This document shows, in pieces, positions 18,659 to 26,921 of a DNA stretch of 64,000 nt. Where the stretch lies: positions 1 to 64,000 of the forward strand of contig NZ_JAVHUW010000059.1 in the NCBI RefSeq assembly GCF_030954495.1. The letters are read 5' to 3'. A program made the position numbers and the translations under genes. How positions within the stretch are numbered: the stretch's first letter is position 1; every line of letters starts with the position of its first letter. The DNA is from Candidatus Desulfosporosinus nitrosoreducens (lineage in GTDB: Bacteria; Bacillota; Desulfitobacteriia; Desulfitobacteriales; Desulfitobacteriaceae). A model generated the notes under the pieces. That model was not told the origin of the DNA, did not search any database, and worked only from the letters and a program-made list of their open reading frames with translations.

Positions 18659-20962
18659 TTATTCTCGCTTCTGTTTCCGCATTTCTAAAAAGACTTTTTC
18701 CGGAGTAACCGGCAAATGGTGGACCTGAACTCCAACGGCATTATATACCGCATTAACGATCGCCGGAGACGGGGTATTGGCCACGACCTCCCCAATAGAT
18801 TTAGCCCCGAAGGGACCTGACGGTTCATAGCTTTCCTCAAAGGCAACACGCACCTTACCGAGGTCTTTACGGCAAGGGATTTTATATTGCATGAAAGTGT
18901 TCGTTTCCATCTTTCCCAAATCGCTGTACCTGACTTCTTCGCACAAAGCCATACCGATTCCTTGGGCTATTCCTCCTTCAGCCTGAATTCTGGCCAGGTT
19001 GGGATTGATCATCGTACCGCAGTCAACAACAGCGACATAATCGATCAGGTCAACGCTGCCGGTTTCACGGTCTACTTCCACTTCCGCAAAACCTGCGACA
19101 TAAGGAGGAGGGGAAATGTCACTGCCATGAGTAGCCATGCCTACCAATTGAAGGTTTCCCATACCAAGAATCGTTTGTTCGGCTAGTTTAGCCAAGCTGA
19201 TTTCCCGATCGCCTTCCAAGGTTCGCACGGCAAGCTCTTCATAGACAACGTCTTCTTCAGAAACTCCTAAGAACTTAGCTCCTTGAGCCAAAATCTTCCC
19301 TTTTAATTCCTCTGCCGCCTTTACCACGGCAGTTCCCGCCAGATAGGTGGTACTGGAGGCATACGAACCGGGATCAAAGGGGGAACTGTCCGTATCCCCG
19401 GCGCAGACAATAATAGTTTCCATAGGTACTTCTAATATTTCGGCTGCTATTTGACTCAGGATTGTGTCACATCCGGTTCCCATATCCGTTGCTCCAATAA
19501 GCAGGGTAAAGTTTCCGTCGTCATTTAAACGGATCTCAGCGGAAGCCGTACCCACGTTGGCTATCCCCGACCCCTGCATGGTAATGGCCATACCTACTGC
19601 CCGGACTTTTGCGGAATTAATTTCCCGACGCGGAAACTTTTCGTTCCAGCCAATCATCTCCCGGCCTTTCTTAATGCAGCGGTCTAAAGCCGTACTTCCG
19701 AGCAAAACTCCCTGCCCCGTAAGAAAGGTTTCCCCTTCTTTGCTGATATTTTTCAAACGTATTTTCGCAGGGTCCAGGGCTAAGCGTTCCGCCAGCTTAT
19801 TGACGGCCGATTCCAAAGCAAAGGTTCCCTGCGTCGCCCCATAGCCGCGAAAAGCCCCCGCCGGCATTTTATTGGTGTAAACCGCGTTCCCTTGAATTCG
19901 AACTGCTTTTGTTTTATTGTACAAGGGCAACGTATAATGTCCAACACAGCCGAGAACTGTAGAGGCATGTTCTCCGTAGGCTCCCGTATCGGACAACACT
20001 TGAAGGTCGATAGCCCGGATGTATCCGTCCAAATCCGCTCCCAGCCGCACCTTAATTCTCATGGCATGCCGACTGGTGGTGCAACTAAAGGTTTCCTGCC
20101 GGTCATAGATTATCATAGCCGGTTTGCCTGTTTTCAAAGTCACCAAGGCCGCAAAAACATCACCAGCACCCGTCTGCTTGCCTCCGAACCCGCCGCCGAT
20201 TCTCGGTTTGATCACGCGGATCTTGCTTGCCGGAATCTGTAGGGCCCGCGCCAATTGTCTTCTTATATGAAAGGGAATCTGAGTAGAGCTGACCACAACT
20301 AGTCTTCCCATATGATCCTGATAAGTGAAAGCCCGATAGGTTTCCATCATGGCATGTGCCTGAGCCTGAGAAAAATAGACCTCCTCAACAACCACGGGAC
20401 ATTCCTTTAATACTTGTTCCACGTCACCTACTGCTTCATGGTAAGAAGAGGCAATATTCTCCTCTTTGTTTAAGCCTATGTCAAAATTACAAGCTAAATC
20501 TTCTTCAGGGTGAACCTGTGACAAATGTCCAATAGCTTCTTCAAAATCCAATACCGGCTCCAGCACTTCATAGTCTACCTTCATTAATTTCAGCGCTTTT
20601 ACAGCTGTCTTTTCATCCACTGCCGCAATAACAGCCACCTCGTCACCAACATAGCGAACAATATTCTCCAAAATCAAGCGATCGTAAGGCGAAGGTTCAG
20701 GATAGGATTGTCCGGCTAATGTAAAGCGAACACCGGGAACATCTTTGTAGGTAAGAATGCACTCTACACCCTCAAGGCTCTCCGCTCTGGCCTTATCAAT
20801 ATTCGTTATCTTGGCGTAAGCATGCGGGCTTCTGAGAATTTTCACAACAAGGGCATGAGGCATGACTAAATCTTCCGTATACACAGGCTTGCCCATCGCT
20901 ACGGACATCCCGTCAATTTTCGGAACACCCCGTCCCACACTTTTCAAACAAGACACTAACAC
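18659..20962 (-). CDS. Xanthine dehydrogenase family molybdopterin-binding subunit
   Basis: Catalytic molybdenum subunit, 767 residues, of the xanthine dehydrogenase/aldehyde oxidase family; it hydroxylates a purine or related heterocycle or aldehyde. Landmarks in order: VGRGVPKIDGMSVAMGK at the N-terminus, the GGGFGGKQ Moco loop, the AGAFRGYGATQG segment, QGSGIAN and the C-terminal GAKSIGEV, which carries the catalytic Glu. It is the third gene after the FAD and [2Fe-2S] subunits, 1 nt from the latter. The purine riboswitch upstream of the operon supports a purine substrate. Confidence 0.93.
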   Translation of the reverse strand: MLVSCLKSVGRGVPKIDGMSVAMGKPVYTEDLVMPHALVVKILRSPHAYAKITNIDKARAESLEGVECILTYKDVPGVRFTLAGQSYPEPSPYDRLILENIVRYVGDEVAVIAAVDEKTAVKALKLMKVDYEVLEPVLDFEEAIGHLSQVHPEEDLACNFDIGLNKEENIASSYHEAVGDVEQVLKECPVVVEEVYFSQAQAHAMMETYRAFTYQDHMGRLVVVSSTQIPFHIRRQLARALQIPASKIRVIKPRIGGGFGGKQTGAGDVFAALVTLKTGKPAMIIYDRQETFSCTTSRHAMRIKVRLGADLDGYIRAIDLQVLSDTGAYGEHASTVLGCVGHYTLPLYNKTKAVRIQGNAVYTNKMPAGAFRGYGATQGTFALESAVNKLAERLALDPAKIRLKNISKEGETFLTGQGVLLGSTALDRCIKKGREMIGWNEKFPRREINSAKVRAVGMAITMQGSGIANVGTASAEIRLNDDGNFTLLIGATDMGTGCDTILSQIAAEILEVPMETIIVCAGDTDSSPFDPGSYASSTTYLAGTAVVKAAEELKGKILAQGAKFLGVSEEDVVYEELAVRTLEGDREISLAKLAEQTILGMGNLQLVGMATHGSDISPPPYVAGFAEVEVDRETGSVDLIDYVAVVDCGTMINPNLARIQAEGGIAQGIGMALCEEVRYSDLGKMETNTFMQYKIPCRKDLGKVRVAFEESYEPSGPFGAKSIGEVVANTPSPAIVNAVYNAVGVQVHHLPVTPEKVFLEMRKQKRE

Positions 20963-20963
20963 C

Positions 20964-21413
20964 TCAGGCCACCCCCAGATAGGTCTTTACCGCTCGCAGC
21001 TGCCCCATGTACCCTGTGCAACGACATAAATTTCCTGTCAAATAGTGAACAATTTCCTCTTCGGTTGGGTTGGCCAGTTCATTTTTCATGGCTAAAACAT
21101 TCATAATAAAACCCGGACTGCAAAAGCCGCATTGCTCAGCCCCTTCGGCTGTGAGGATGCGGGCAAACTCTTCCGCAGCCTCAGGCACTCCCTCGATCGT
21201 TGTGATTTTTTTACCTTGAGCCCGCAAGGACAAAGTAGAACAAGACAGAACAGGTTTTCCGTCAAGCCAGACAGTGCACAGCCCGCAGCAACTGGTATCA
21301 CAGGCTTTCTTAACGCTTAAAAAACCGTGGGAGCGAAGAGTGTCCGCCAAAAACTCGTCGCCTGCGACATCCCAAACCACTAATTTATCGTTGACAGTCA
21401 GTTCAATGCGCAT
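20964..21413 (-). CDS. Xanthine dehydrogenase family [2Fe-2S] subunit
   Basis: Electron-transfer subunit, 149 residues, with two iron-sulfur sites. The N-terminal plant-ferredoxin-type site uses CDTSCCGLC and a later Cys in VLSC (about 38-59). The C-terminal helical site uses QCGFCSPG and CRCTGY (about 95-135). It passes electrons from the Mo centre to the FAD subunit. Its start overlaps the end of the FAD-subunit gene by 16 nt and its stop abuts the catalytic gene, indicating a tightly coupled operon. Confidence 0.95.
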   Translation of the reverse strand: MRIELTVNDKLVVWDVAGDEFLADTLRSHGFLSVKKACDTSCCGLCTVWLDGKPVLSCSTLSLRAQGKKITTIEGVPEAAEEFARILTAEGAEQCGFCSPGFIMNVLAMKNELANPTEEEIVHYLTGNLCRCTGYMGQLRAVKTYLGVA

Positions 21414-22201
21414 TCTCTTACCTCCATAATCCCTCTCCTAACAAGTACTTGGCAAAGGGCTTTGCGGTAACTTGCGCTTCCCCGGGCGTTAGACCCAAAA
21501 GCCAGTTCCTCAGCCGACCTTTGAGCCGCGTCTTCTATTTCCCGAGTACTCAAAGTTCCTTGACCCAAAGCTTTTGAGGCATCGGCGGCAATAGCCGCCC
21601 TAGCCGGTCTGGCTCCGGCTACAATCCGCCATTGGTCGTTTAGTTTGGAGACAGCTACATTTAAAACCGCAAAATCACTGGCTGATTTCCTCAAACTTAA
21701 AAAAGCTGCAAGGCGCTGATTTTTCTTTAGCCAAAGCCTAAGTAAAATGTCCTTTTCACAGGGTTTTTGCAGAAAAGCCTCAAGGGGAATTCTACCGCCC
21801 TTATATAATTCAACCTCAGTGTCCAAAGCTAACAAAGCAGTAATTAAATCAGAAAAGCCATATCTGGAATAGACCGAAGCACCTACTGTCACACTGTTTC
21901 TAAATTGCACTCCGATAATATTCTCTACGGCTTTAGGGAGAATGCCGTTAAAAGACTCTTTTAAAAGAGCGTTCGTTTCCAGCTCTCTCAAACTCGTCAT
22001 TGCCCCGATTTCGATAAACTCGCCGTTGTCCTTGAGATAATCCAATTTTAGTTTTGTGAGATCAATTCCGGTTCCGATACGCTTGCCGCCCATCTTTAAA
22101 AAAGCACAACCACCCAGAATCGTATTGTTCTTTCTTTTAGTAAGAATTTTATAAGCCTCGTCTAACTTATCCGGTTGTGCTATATCAAGAATTGTAAACA
22201 C
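21398..22201 (-). CDS. Xanthine dehydrogenase family FAD-binding subunit
   Basis: Flavin subunit, 267 residues, first gene of the three-gene operon. It starts at GTG 22201 behind AAGGAGG. The FAD pyrophosphate-binding segment (TILGGCAFLKMG, about 29-40) and the GVQFRNSVTVGAS region (about 100) are recognisable. It has the CODH flavoprotein C-terminal domain (about 170-265). It transfers electrons from the iron-sulfur subunit to an acceptor. It is controlled by the purine riboswitch and terminator lying upstream. Confidence 0.92.
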   Translation of the reverse strand: MFTILDIAQPDKLDEAYKILTKRKNNTILGGCAFLKMGGKRIGTGIDLTKLKLDYLKDNGEFIEIGAMTSLRELETNALLKESFNGILPKAVENIIGVQFRNSVTVGASVYSRYGFSDLITALLALDTEVELYKGGRIPLEAFLQKPCEKDILLRLWLKKNQRLAAFLSLRKSASDFAVLNVAVSKLNDQWRIVAGARPARAAIAADASKALGQGTLSTREIEDAAQRSAEELAFGSNARGSASYRKALCQVLVRRGIMEVRECALN

Positions 22202-22235
22202 TCTTGCCGGCCTCCTTGAAATGTTTTCCCGCCGA

Positions 22236-22296
22236 AAATAAAAATCAGGCGAACAGTTTTCAACTCAAATTTACTGAGAGAAACCTGCCCGCCTGA
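22236..22296 (-). terminator. Terminator in the leader of the molybdenum hydroxylase operon
   Basis: Read on the - strand, arms TCAGGCG...CGCCTGA (with inner GCAGGTTT/AAAACTGT pairing) end in TTTTTATTTT, only about 35 nt before the GTG of the first gene. It is the expression-platform terminator for the riboswitch. A CUGCC/CCUGC segment near 22340 could pair with GGCAGG in its 5' arm as an antiterminator, which is an inference. Confidence 0.8.
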
Positions 22297-22371
22297 CCTT
22301 AAACCACGACTAAAACACCGGCCTTCACGTTTCTGTGCAGGCAGTGCCTCAATAAGCCCTTGGATAAGTTC

Positions 22372-22395
22372 CGCCAACTTTCTTCAAAGTCAGCG
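22372..22395 (-). other. Stem-loop downstream of the purine aptamer
   Basis: A 10-bp stem with tetraloop GAAG (CGCUGACUUU/AAAGUUGGCG, with two G-U pairs) lies 20 nt past the aptamer. It has no U-tract. It is a possible part of the expression platform. Confidence 0.5.
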
Positions 22396-22414
22396 TCCAT
22401 TTGCTAGGTACTTC

Positions 22415-22483
22415 GCTCATAGTCGGACCATTTACGGCAGTCCGGTAGAAACTTGCAGACCTTATCTCTGCGACTATATGAAC
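22415..22483 (-). promoter_or_regulatory. Purine riboswitch aptamer (guanine-type)
   Basis: On the - strand the 69-nt segment has P1 GUUCAUA/UAUGAGC, the J1/2 segment AUAGUCGC, the loop and junction GAUAAGGUCUGCAAGUUUCUACCGG, and L3 CCGUAAAUGG. The J3/1 reads GACUAUG, with C at the specificity position. That C marks guanine/hypoxanthine/xanthine types rather than adenine. It stands upstream of the three molybdenum hydroxylase genes with a terminator between, so purines control their transcription. Confidence 0.93.
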
Positions 22484-22506
22484 CTATTTATTTTATCACA
22501 AGGGCT

Positions 22507-22535
22507 ATTTTACAAGAGATCAAGACATAGGTCAA
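22507..22535 (-). promoter_or_regulatory. Promoter of the riboswitch-controlled operon
   Basis: On the - strand, -35 TTGACC (22530-22535) and -10 TAAAAT (22507-22512) are 17 bp apart, placing the start just ahead of the purine aptamer. Confidence 0.7.
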
Positions 22536-22543
22536 GCTATTTT

Positions 22544-22579
22544 TCGAACGATTTTAACGGTTGCATTAAAATCGTTCGA
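22544..22579. repeat. 14-bp perfect inverted repeat
   Basis: TCGAACGATTTTAA and its complement surround an 8-nt loop, just upstream of the riboswitch promoter and 55 bp past the end of the sdpI-like gene. No U-tract follows on either strand. It is possibly a terminator or an operator. Confidence 0.55.
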
Positions 22580-22634
22580 TCTTAGGGTGAAGAAGCTGAA
22601 TTACTACTTAAAGCAAAAACAACCTGCAGAAATT

Positions 22635-23303
22635 TTAATAGTCTCTAGGAAGGCCGAGTTTACGATAAGCTAAATAGGAATAGGCGATGGGCACCAACGA
22701 AATAACTATGATAATGACAATAAAGCTAAAACCATTAAAGGTCATTCCGCTTAGCGCTAAAAAGATATTGGCGACTCCGCCCAAGACCCAGAGAGGAGCG
22801 GCCAATCTGTGAGTTTTTCTCCAAACTTCTTCACTGGCGAGGGTCCAGGGAGTTTTAATACCTACAAAATAATTATGCTTAACTCTGCCCATGACATTCC
22901 CTAAGAAAATGAAGAGCAATGAAATCATAATTTGAATCAGAATCGGCCGGTTAACAACCATTCCCGAAGCGATAAGCAGGGTTATCAGTTCCAAACCCAG
23001 GAAAAAGATAACCAATAAATACTTCAAAAACTGATATGTCGGTTCAAAAGAGCTATAATTCTTGCGCTTCGGATCAATAAAGGGCAGCAGGACGAACATA
23101 ACATACAGGCCTAAAGCGATTAAAGGAAGGCCCAAGGTAGCAAACAATTTACTGCCGTAGCCATTGATTTCTCCCTGAGCATTCCAGTGAATCGGCACTC
23201 TGTCCGGAAGAGAAGGATAAAAATAAATGCCCAGAGCAAAACCCAAGATAATTAGGAGCAAAATCGGCCAATCCTTTTTTAATAAAACGCTAAGCTTCGT
23301 CAT
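22635..23303 (-). CDS. SdpI family immunity/membrane protein
   Basis: Membrane protein of 222 residues from ATG 23303, which has GGAGGG upstream. It has a DUF1648 segment (VPIHWNAQGEINGYGSK, about 36-52) followed by several membrane helices and the SdpI signature region (FVGIKTPWTLASEEVWRKTH, about 150-169). In Bacillus, SdpI protects against the SdpC toxin and sequesters the repressor SdpR at the membrane. Here it overlaps the ArsR/SdpR gene by 14 nt, the same pairing. No sdpC-like toxin is nearby. Confidence 0.9.
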   Translation of the reverse strand: MTKLSVLLKKDWPILLLIILGFALGIYFYPSLPDRVPIHWNAQGEINGYGSKLFATLGLPLIALGLYVMFVLLPFIDPKRKNYSSFEPTYQFLKYLLVIFFLGLELITLLIASGMVVNRPILIQIMISLLFIFLGNVMGRVKHNYFVGIKTPWTLASEEVWRKTHRLAAPLWVLGGVANIFLALSGMTFNGFSFIVIIIVISLVPIAYSYLAYRKLGLPRDY

Positions 23304-23580
23304 CGTTAAGCCCTCCTTCATTGACATGACCGGCGTTAAAAAACCAATTAATAACTTCTTGAAACACTGTCGTATTTAGGGAATAGTAAATGTTTTGCCC
23401 TTTTCGCTCATCAGTGACCAATAAAGCCTGTTTTAAAGTATTAAGATGGTGAGAAATACTGGGCTTGGTCATATTAAATTGTTCGGCGATTTCTCCCGCT
23501 GTCATATCATGCTCTTTCAAAAGAAGAATAATCTTTCGTCTTGTAGGGTCGGCAAGCGCTTTAAATGGCAGATTAAGCAT
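23290..23580 (-). CDS. ArsR-family repressor (SdpR type)
   Basis: Winged-helix repressor of 96 residues: DPTRRKIILLLKE at the start, recognition helix region TKPSISHHLNTLKQA (about 39-53) and wing around KGQNIYYSLN. It lacks the metal-binding CxC of ArsR sensors, as expected for the SdpR group. It overlaps the downstream sdpI-like gene, so the pair is translationally coupled. It probably represses its own operon via the inverted repeat near 23617-23636. Confidence 0.9.
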   Translation of the reverse strand: MLNLPFKALADPTRRKIILLLKEHDMTAGEIAEQFNMTKPSISHHLNTLKQALLVTDERKGQNIYYSLNTTVFQEVINWFFNAGHVNEGGLNDDEA

Positions 23581-23616
23581 TAAATCACGCTCCTTAAGAT
23601 CATTAGATATTTAGAT

Positions 23617-23674
23617 ATTTAGACAATTTCCTAAATGTTTAAACCTATTATACTCTTATTTTCGCCAAAGTGAA
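23617..23674 (-). promoter_or_regulatory. sdpRI promoter and probable operator
   Basis: On the - strand, -35 TTCACT (23669-23674) and -10 TATAAT (23647-23652) are 16 bp apart. Just downstream lies ATTTAG-N8-CTAAAT (23617-23636), next to tandem TTAGATAT repeats. This is a typical site for an autoregulating ArsR protein. Confidence 0.55.
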
Positions 23675-23919
23675 GACCTTTTATCTAAATCCAAATAGTG
23701 CCAGCAGTGCCCGAAGACCGTCTCACTCATGTTAACCTTGGCGCAGGCAGCTGCCTGCTTGCTCCTATGAGGACTGTGTCCAAAGCACAGCAAAGGGGAC
23801 GTGCAACAAAGTTTAACACGTCCCCCACAAGGAAAAGTATCACCCGTTTTAGGGCGGCGGTTCAAATTAACTTCCGATGGCTTAATTGAGCCTTTAATTG
23901 CGTTTAAGCGTGAGTCCCG
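23675..23919. other. Intergenic stretch with two hairpins
   Basis: No convincing gene. It contains the perfect palindrome GCAGGCAGCTGCCTGC (about 23742-23757) and the hairpin GGGGACGTG...CACGTCCCC (about 23796-23825), whose - strand side is followed by TTTG. Short frames here lack ribosome sites. Confidence 0.45.
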
Positions 23920-24189
23920 CTAAAGCAGACACCCGAGCAAGAGCTTTTGGATTTTAAGATATTTGGCTTCTGCCTCTTCTTCCTCTACAAACCATTCGAT
24001 TCCTTGCTCGGCTGATTTTGTATTATAAGTATGTATTAAACCGTCAGTCAATACTTCCTTGCCCCAGGCCACGAAGAACTGAGCAGGTGAATTCACTGGG
24101 TTCACACCGGCGCCGAAATAAATGGGCATCCCTTCAATTTCCGTGCTTTCAAAAACATTGGCTTTCGTTGTTCCGCAAGGATTCTCCAT
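23920..24189 (-). CDS. Small conserved-looking hypothetical protein
   Basis: An 89-residue protein with a strong AAGGAGG site before ATG 24189. It has no signal peptide or membrane segment. The middle (about 35-70) is followed by an acidic stretch (EEEEAEAK), and a Cys occurs near each end. I do not recognise the family. It is divergent from the hypothetical gene at 24405 and transcribed away from it. The ribosome site and normal composition argue that it is real. Confidence 0.55.
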   Translation of the reverse strand: MENPCGTTKANVFESTEIEGMPIYFGAGVNPVNSPAQFFVAWGKEVLTDGLIHTYNTKSAEQGIEWFVEEEEAEAKYLKIQKLLLGCLL

Positions 24190-24404
24190 TCAACTTCCTC
24201 CTTAACATTAAGAGCCTTCGTTGTTTCTGCGGGTTACTTACATTATGGCCTGAAATAATCCCATTCTCCAATTTCTTAAATCACTAAGGTATATTCAAGC
24301 AGGAAAGAGCTTTATCCCTCATAATCATCTTCTATCAAGAAAGAGGTCAATATGATAGAATTTAGGCAAGATTAAACTCTCACTGTTTTATAAGGAGGAT
24401 TTTA

Positions 24405-24812
24405 ATGTTCACGCAAGCTTATACCCCTGAACAATCTGCTTTCGGCAAATTAGAAAATGGTCATGACGTCCTGATTTTATATATTAAAGAGTTCAAAGAC
24501 AGAATCAAAGCCGTCAATCACGCCGGTTTGTCAAGTTATGCCTATCACTGGTTTGCCACGGAACACCAGGACTCCTATGTTCTTCAAATACTGTACAGCG
24601 ATGATCTTCACCTTGCTATACGTTTCAACACTCAGCACTTCAATTTAATCGCTCAGCTCATTGAGCCCAAAGATGTGATCCTTACAGCTACCCCTATTTC
24701 CGAACTCATGGAAAAAGCTCAAATGAATTCTTATAACTTTCTTGAATTCAATGACGTGCTGACCTTCAGCAATCTTTGCTTTGAAACTCCTAAGGCAGAA
24801 TATCAAAATTAA
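24405..24812 (+). CDS. Hypothetical protein, 135 residues
   Basis: Starts at ATG 24405 behind ATAAGGAGGATTTTA, a very strong site. It looks like a soluble cytosolic alpha/beta protein without Cys-rich or membrane features apart from one late Cys. There is no family motif that I recognise. It is divergent from the 89-residue gene and converges on the MarR gene, so it is probably monocistronic. Confidence 0.6.
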   Translation: MFTQAYTPEQSAFGKLENGHDVLILYIKEFKDRIKAVNHAGLSSYAYHWFATEHQDSYVLQILYSDDLHLAIRFNTQHFNLIAQLIEPKDVILTATPISELMEKAQMNSYNFLEFNDVLTFSNLCFETPKAEYQN

Positions 24813-24860
24813 AGTTTAAGCATAAGCATTCAAGCGGTTAAAGGCTGTGATTAGATGGGC

Positions 24861-25319
24861 TTAGAACTCGGATTCCTGTAAATTTTTCAACAGCTGACCA
24901 TGAGTTTCCAGCAACCAATGGATTTTTTCTTCCGGTATAGTCGCTAGGGCCGACATCATTGCTTTATAAGAAGAAGCGTTCCGGCAAGATTTCCGGGCCA
25001 GTTCCTCACCCTCAGCCGTCAAGTTGAGATTAATTTCCCGGCGATCCTCTGCGCTTGTTTTTCTTTCAACCAATTTGGCATTAACAAGATCATCTACATT
25101 GACGCTGACCGTGCTTTTGGAAAGCTGCAATTTTTCCGTGATTTCTTTAAGCGTAATACCGGGAGAAGAATAAATCGTGTTTAAGATTCCCATTTGCTGA
25201 AGGGTCAAACCCAAACTTGTAGCATTCTGTTGAGTATATTTTACGAGTACTTTACTGATAGTCATAAAAGATTGAACAACTTCAGCGGCAATTTCAACCT
25301 TTTTATCAGAGTAATCCAT
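24861..25319 (-). CDS. MarR-family transcriptional regulator
   Basis: Winged-helix regulator of 152 residues. The DNA-binding core is clear: ITLKEITEKLQLSKSTVSVNVDDLV (about 55-80) followed by the wing with the DRREINLNLT motif (about 92-102). GGAGGG precedes ATG 25319. Its promoter is a near-consensus sigma-A type, and the leader carries tandem GTTC/CGAA half-sites that could be its own operator. The neighbouring genes do not reveal a target. Confidence 0.9.
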   Translation of the reverse strand: MDYSDKKVEIAAEVVQSFMTISKVLVKYTQQNATSLGLTLQQMGILNTIYSSPGITLKEITEKLQLSKSTVSVNVDDLVNAKLVERKTSAEDRREINLNLTAEGEELARKSCRNASSYKAMMSALATIPEEKIHWLLETHGQLLKNLQESEF

Positions 25320-25375
25320 AGGGAAGCCCTCCTATAGTTCAATCGTTCATTCGAAAACAGTTTCTTATGCGAACT

Positions 25376-25404
25376 AGTATAATGGTTTCCTTACCACTTG
25401 TCAA
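25376..25404 (-). promoter_or_regulatory. Consensus promoter of the MarR gene
   Basis: On the - strand, TTGACA (25399-25404), 17 bp, then TATACT (25376-25381). Between it and the gene lie repeated GTTCAAT/CGTTCATTCGAA half-sites (25337-25354), a possible autoregulatory operator. Confidence 0.75.
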
Positions 25405-25458
25405 TTTAACCTATTCAAATACTATCCGTATTGCCCTTCGTCGAGTCAAAGAAACTCT

Positions 25459-25486
25459 TTGCAAATTCCCGCATCTGTCTTATAAT
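25459..25486 (+). promoter_or_regulatory. Promoter upstream of the MCP-Cache gene
   Basis: TTGCAA (25459-25464), 16 bp, TATAAT (25481-25486). The start would fall near 25493, only about 14 nt before a full terminator hairpin. Confidence 0.65.
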
Positions 25487-25506
25487 AGTATCAGTATTGG
25501 CAACGA

Positions 25507-25539
25507 AGCCTACCTGTTTTCAGGTAGGCTATTTTTTTT
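25507..25539 (+). terminator. Perfect terminator just ahead of the MCP-Cache gene
   Basis: The 10-bp stem AGCCTACCTG/CAGGTAGGCT with loop TTTT is followed by ATTTTTTTT, ending 15 nt before ATG 25555. Because it lies between a promoter and the gene, it looks like an attenuator. Confidence 0.9.
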
Positions 25540-25554
25540 GTGAGGTGTTTTAGC

Positions 25555-26556
25555 ATGTCAAGCAACAGCCTAATGATTGATACTTCCGTTCTTCTCAGTG
25601 AATTAAAAGATGCCAACCAGGAAATGGGGCAAGTCATTGATTCCATCCGCCAAATTGCCCAACACACAAACCTTCTGTCTCTGAACTCGGCCATCGAAGC
25701 AGCGCGAGCTGGTGAAGCAGGCCGGGGATTCAGCGTCGTTGCCGATGAAATAAAAAAACTTGCAACACGCAGCTTAACCTCGACTAAAGAAAGTACCAAA
25801 ATCATCGAAAATATCCAAAGCACGGCCAATGAAGTGATGGCCGTACGAACTGCCGACGTAGCCTATGACACCATCGATAAGATTGACCGCAACCTATTCG
25901 AGCGCAATTGCGATGCTCAGGCCTGGGCTACATTTGACAAGGTCAAGAACTGCCTGACCTCTTCTGCTCACGACAGAGGGGCGGTAACAAACGATCTCTT
26001 AAAAAAGCTCGTAGACATCTATGAAGTCTATCTTGATTTGTATGTGCTTGATACGGAAGGGAAAATCGTTGCAGCCGGTGTTCACCACGAACTCATTGGA
26101 CAAGATATGTCGGACCGGAGCTGGTTTAAAAATGCTAAATCCGCGGACTCCATATCAGTCAGCGACCTCTATTTCTCCGAGATCAGTAAGCTGCACACCG
26201 TAGCTTATACTTGCCCTATCCGCAGTGAAGAAAATCAACTGTTAGGATATTTCTCTACAAGGTTTAACTGGCATTTCATCTATGACATTATCGACTCCGC
26301 CCGTATCGGTAAGAACGGAGATATTTTCATCATCAACAAGGAAGGCTATGTCATCGCTTGCCGGAGCCGGAAAGGAATATTAAAGGATAATTTAAAGCAT
26401 CTTGAAGCCTGCCAACGGGCCATGAACGGTGAAACTTACGGCTATATTTTTGACAAAGGTACCATGGGCACGAAAATCTACGGTTATGCCCATACTCGCG
26501 GCTATAACGCTTATAAAGGAAAAAACTGGTCGGCCCTGGTCAGTGAAATGCTATAA
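25555..26556 (+). CDS. Soluble MCP signalling fragment fused to a C-terminal Cache-like domain
   Basis: Protein of 333 residues from ATG 25555 (site GTGAGGTG). Residues about 1-105 form a chemoreceptor hairpin tip with [21 protein letters not shown] and [10 protein letters not shown]. Residues about 110-333 resemble a double Cache sensor ([32 protein letters not shown]). The order is the reverse of normal receptors, which have Cache outside and MCP inside, and there are no membrane segments. It is therefore either a cytosolic receptor or an adaptor-like protein, or the product of rearrangement. A terminator sits directly upstream. Confidence 0.8.
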   Translation: MSSNSLMIDTSVLLSELKDANQEMGQVIDSIRQIAQHTNLLSLNSAIEAARAGEAGRGFSVVADEIKKLATRSLTSTKESTKIIENIQSTANEVMAVRTADVAYDTIDKIDRNLFERNCDAQAWATFDKVKNCLTSSAHDRGAVTNDLLKKLVDIYEVYLDLYVLDTEGKIVAAGVHHELIGQDMSDRSWFKNAKSADSISVSDLYFSEISKLHTVAYTCPIRSEENQLLGYFSTRFNWHFIYDIIDSARIGKNGDIFIINKEGYVIACRSRKGILKDNLKHLEACQRAMNGETYGYIFDKGTMGTKIYGYAHTRGYNAYKGKNWSALVSEML

Positions 26557-26921
26557 AACTATTCGATACCATATTCTGTATGGACAACATTTCAATTTGA
26601 GCTGAATAGATTGAGAACTATTGAATTCAGCCCTCTTTATAAAGACGATGAGATTGTTTGGCCCAAGAAAGCCTAATTTCCATTGCTTCGGGGTGCAATA
26701 TTTAAGTAAAATCTCACCTGGGTCAAGTCCGCATCGGGCTTGGCTCTTTCATTTAGGAAGGGCCAGAAGGATTTTCCCTGTCTGGTCTTTAATCGTGTTT
26801 ATAAAGCCTTTTCAGAATCGACAACGTTGTCGATTCTGAAAAGGCCCGACCGGTTCCGCCAGGAAAAGGGACATTGAGGCCGTGACCGCTTTAACAGCCG
26901 ATCTTTCCCAAGTTATTAGAG
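26557..26921. other. Intergenic stretch holding a 40-bp perfect palindrome
   Basis: Besides the palindrome at 26806-26845 it has two smaller hairpins, CAAGTCCGCATCGGGCTTG and CCAGA...TCTGG, near 26725-26785, likely terminators for the upstream + strand gene. No gene was recognised. Confidence 0.5.
26806..26845. repeat. 40-bp perfect palindrome without loop
   Basis: GCCTTTTCAGAATCGACAAC is followed at once by its exact reverse complement. It lies between the convergent MCP-Cache and RACo-like genes. No T-tract follows on the + strand; on the - strand it is followed by TTTATAAAC. It may be a terminator in both directions or a recombination footprint. Confidence 0.85.

Noticed and set aside
22180..22377. 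65-codon frame across the riboswitch leader
   Set aside because: It runs through the terminator and leader of the molybdenum hydroxylase operon and lacks a family match; RNA structure explains the region better.
23656..23889. Short frames on both strands near 23.7-23.9 kb
   Set aside because: They cover palindromes and the sdpR promoter; no ribosome sites and no family resemblance.
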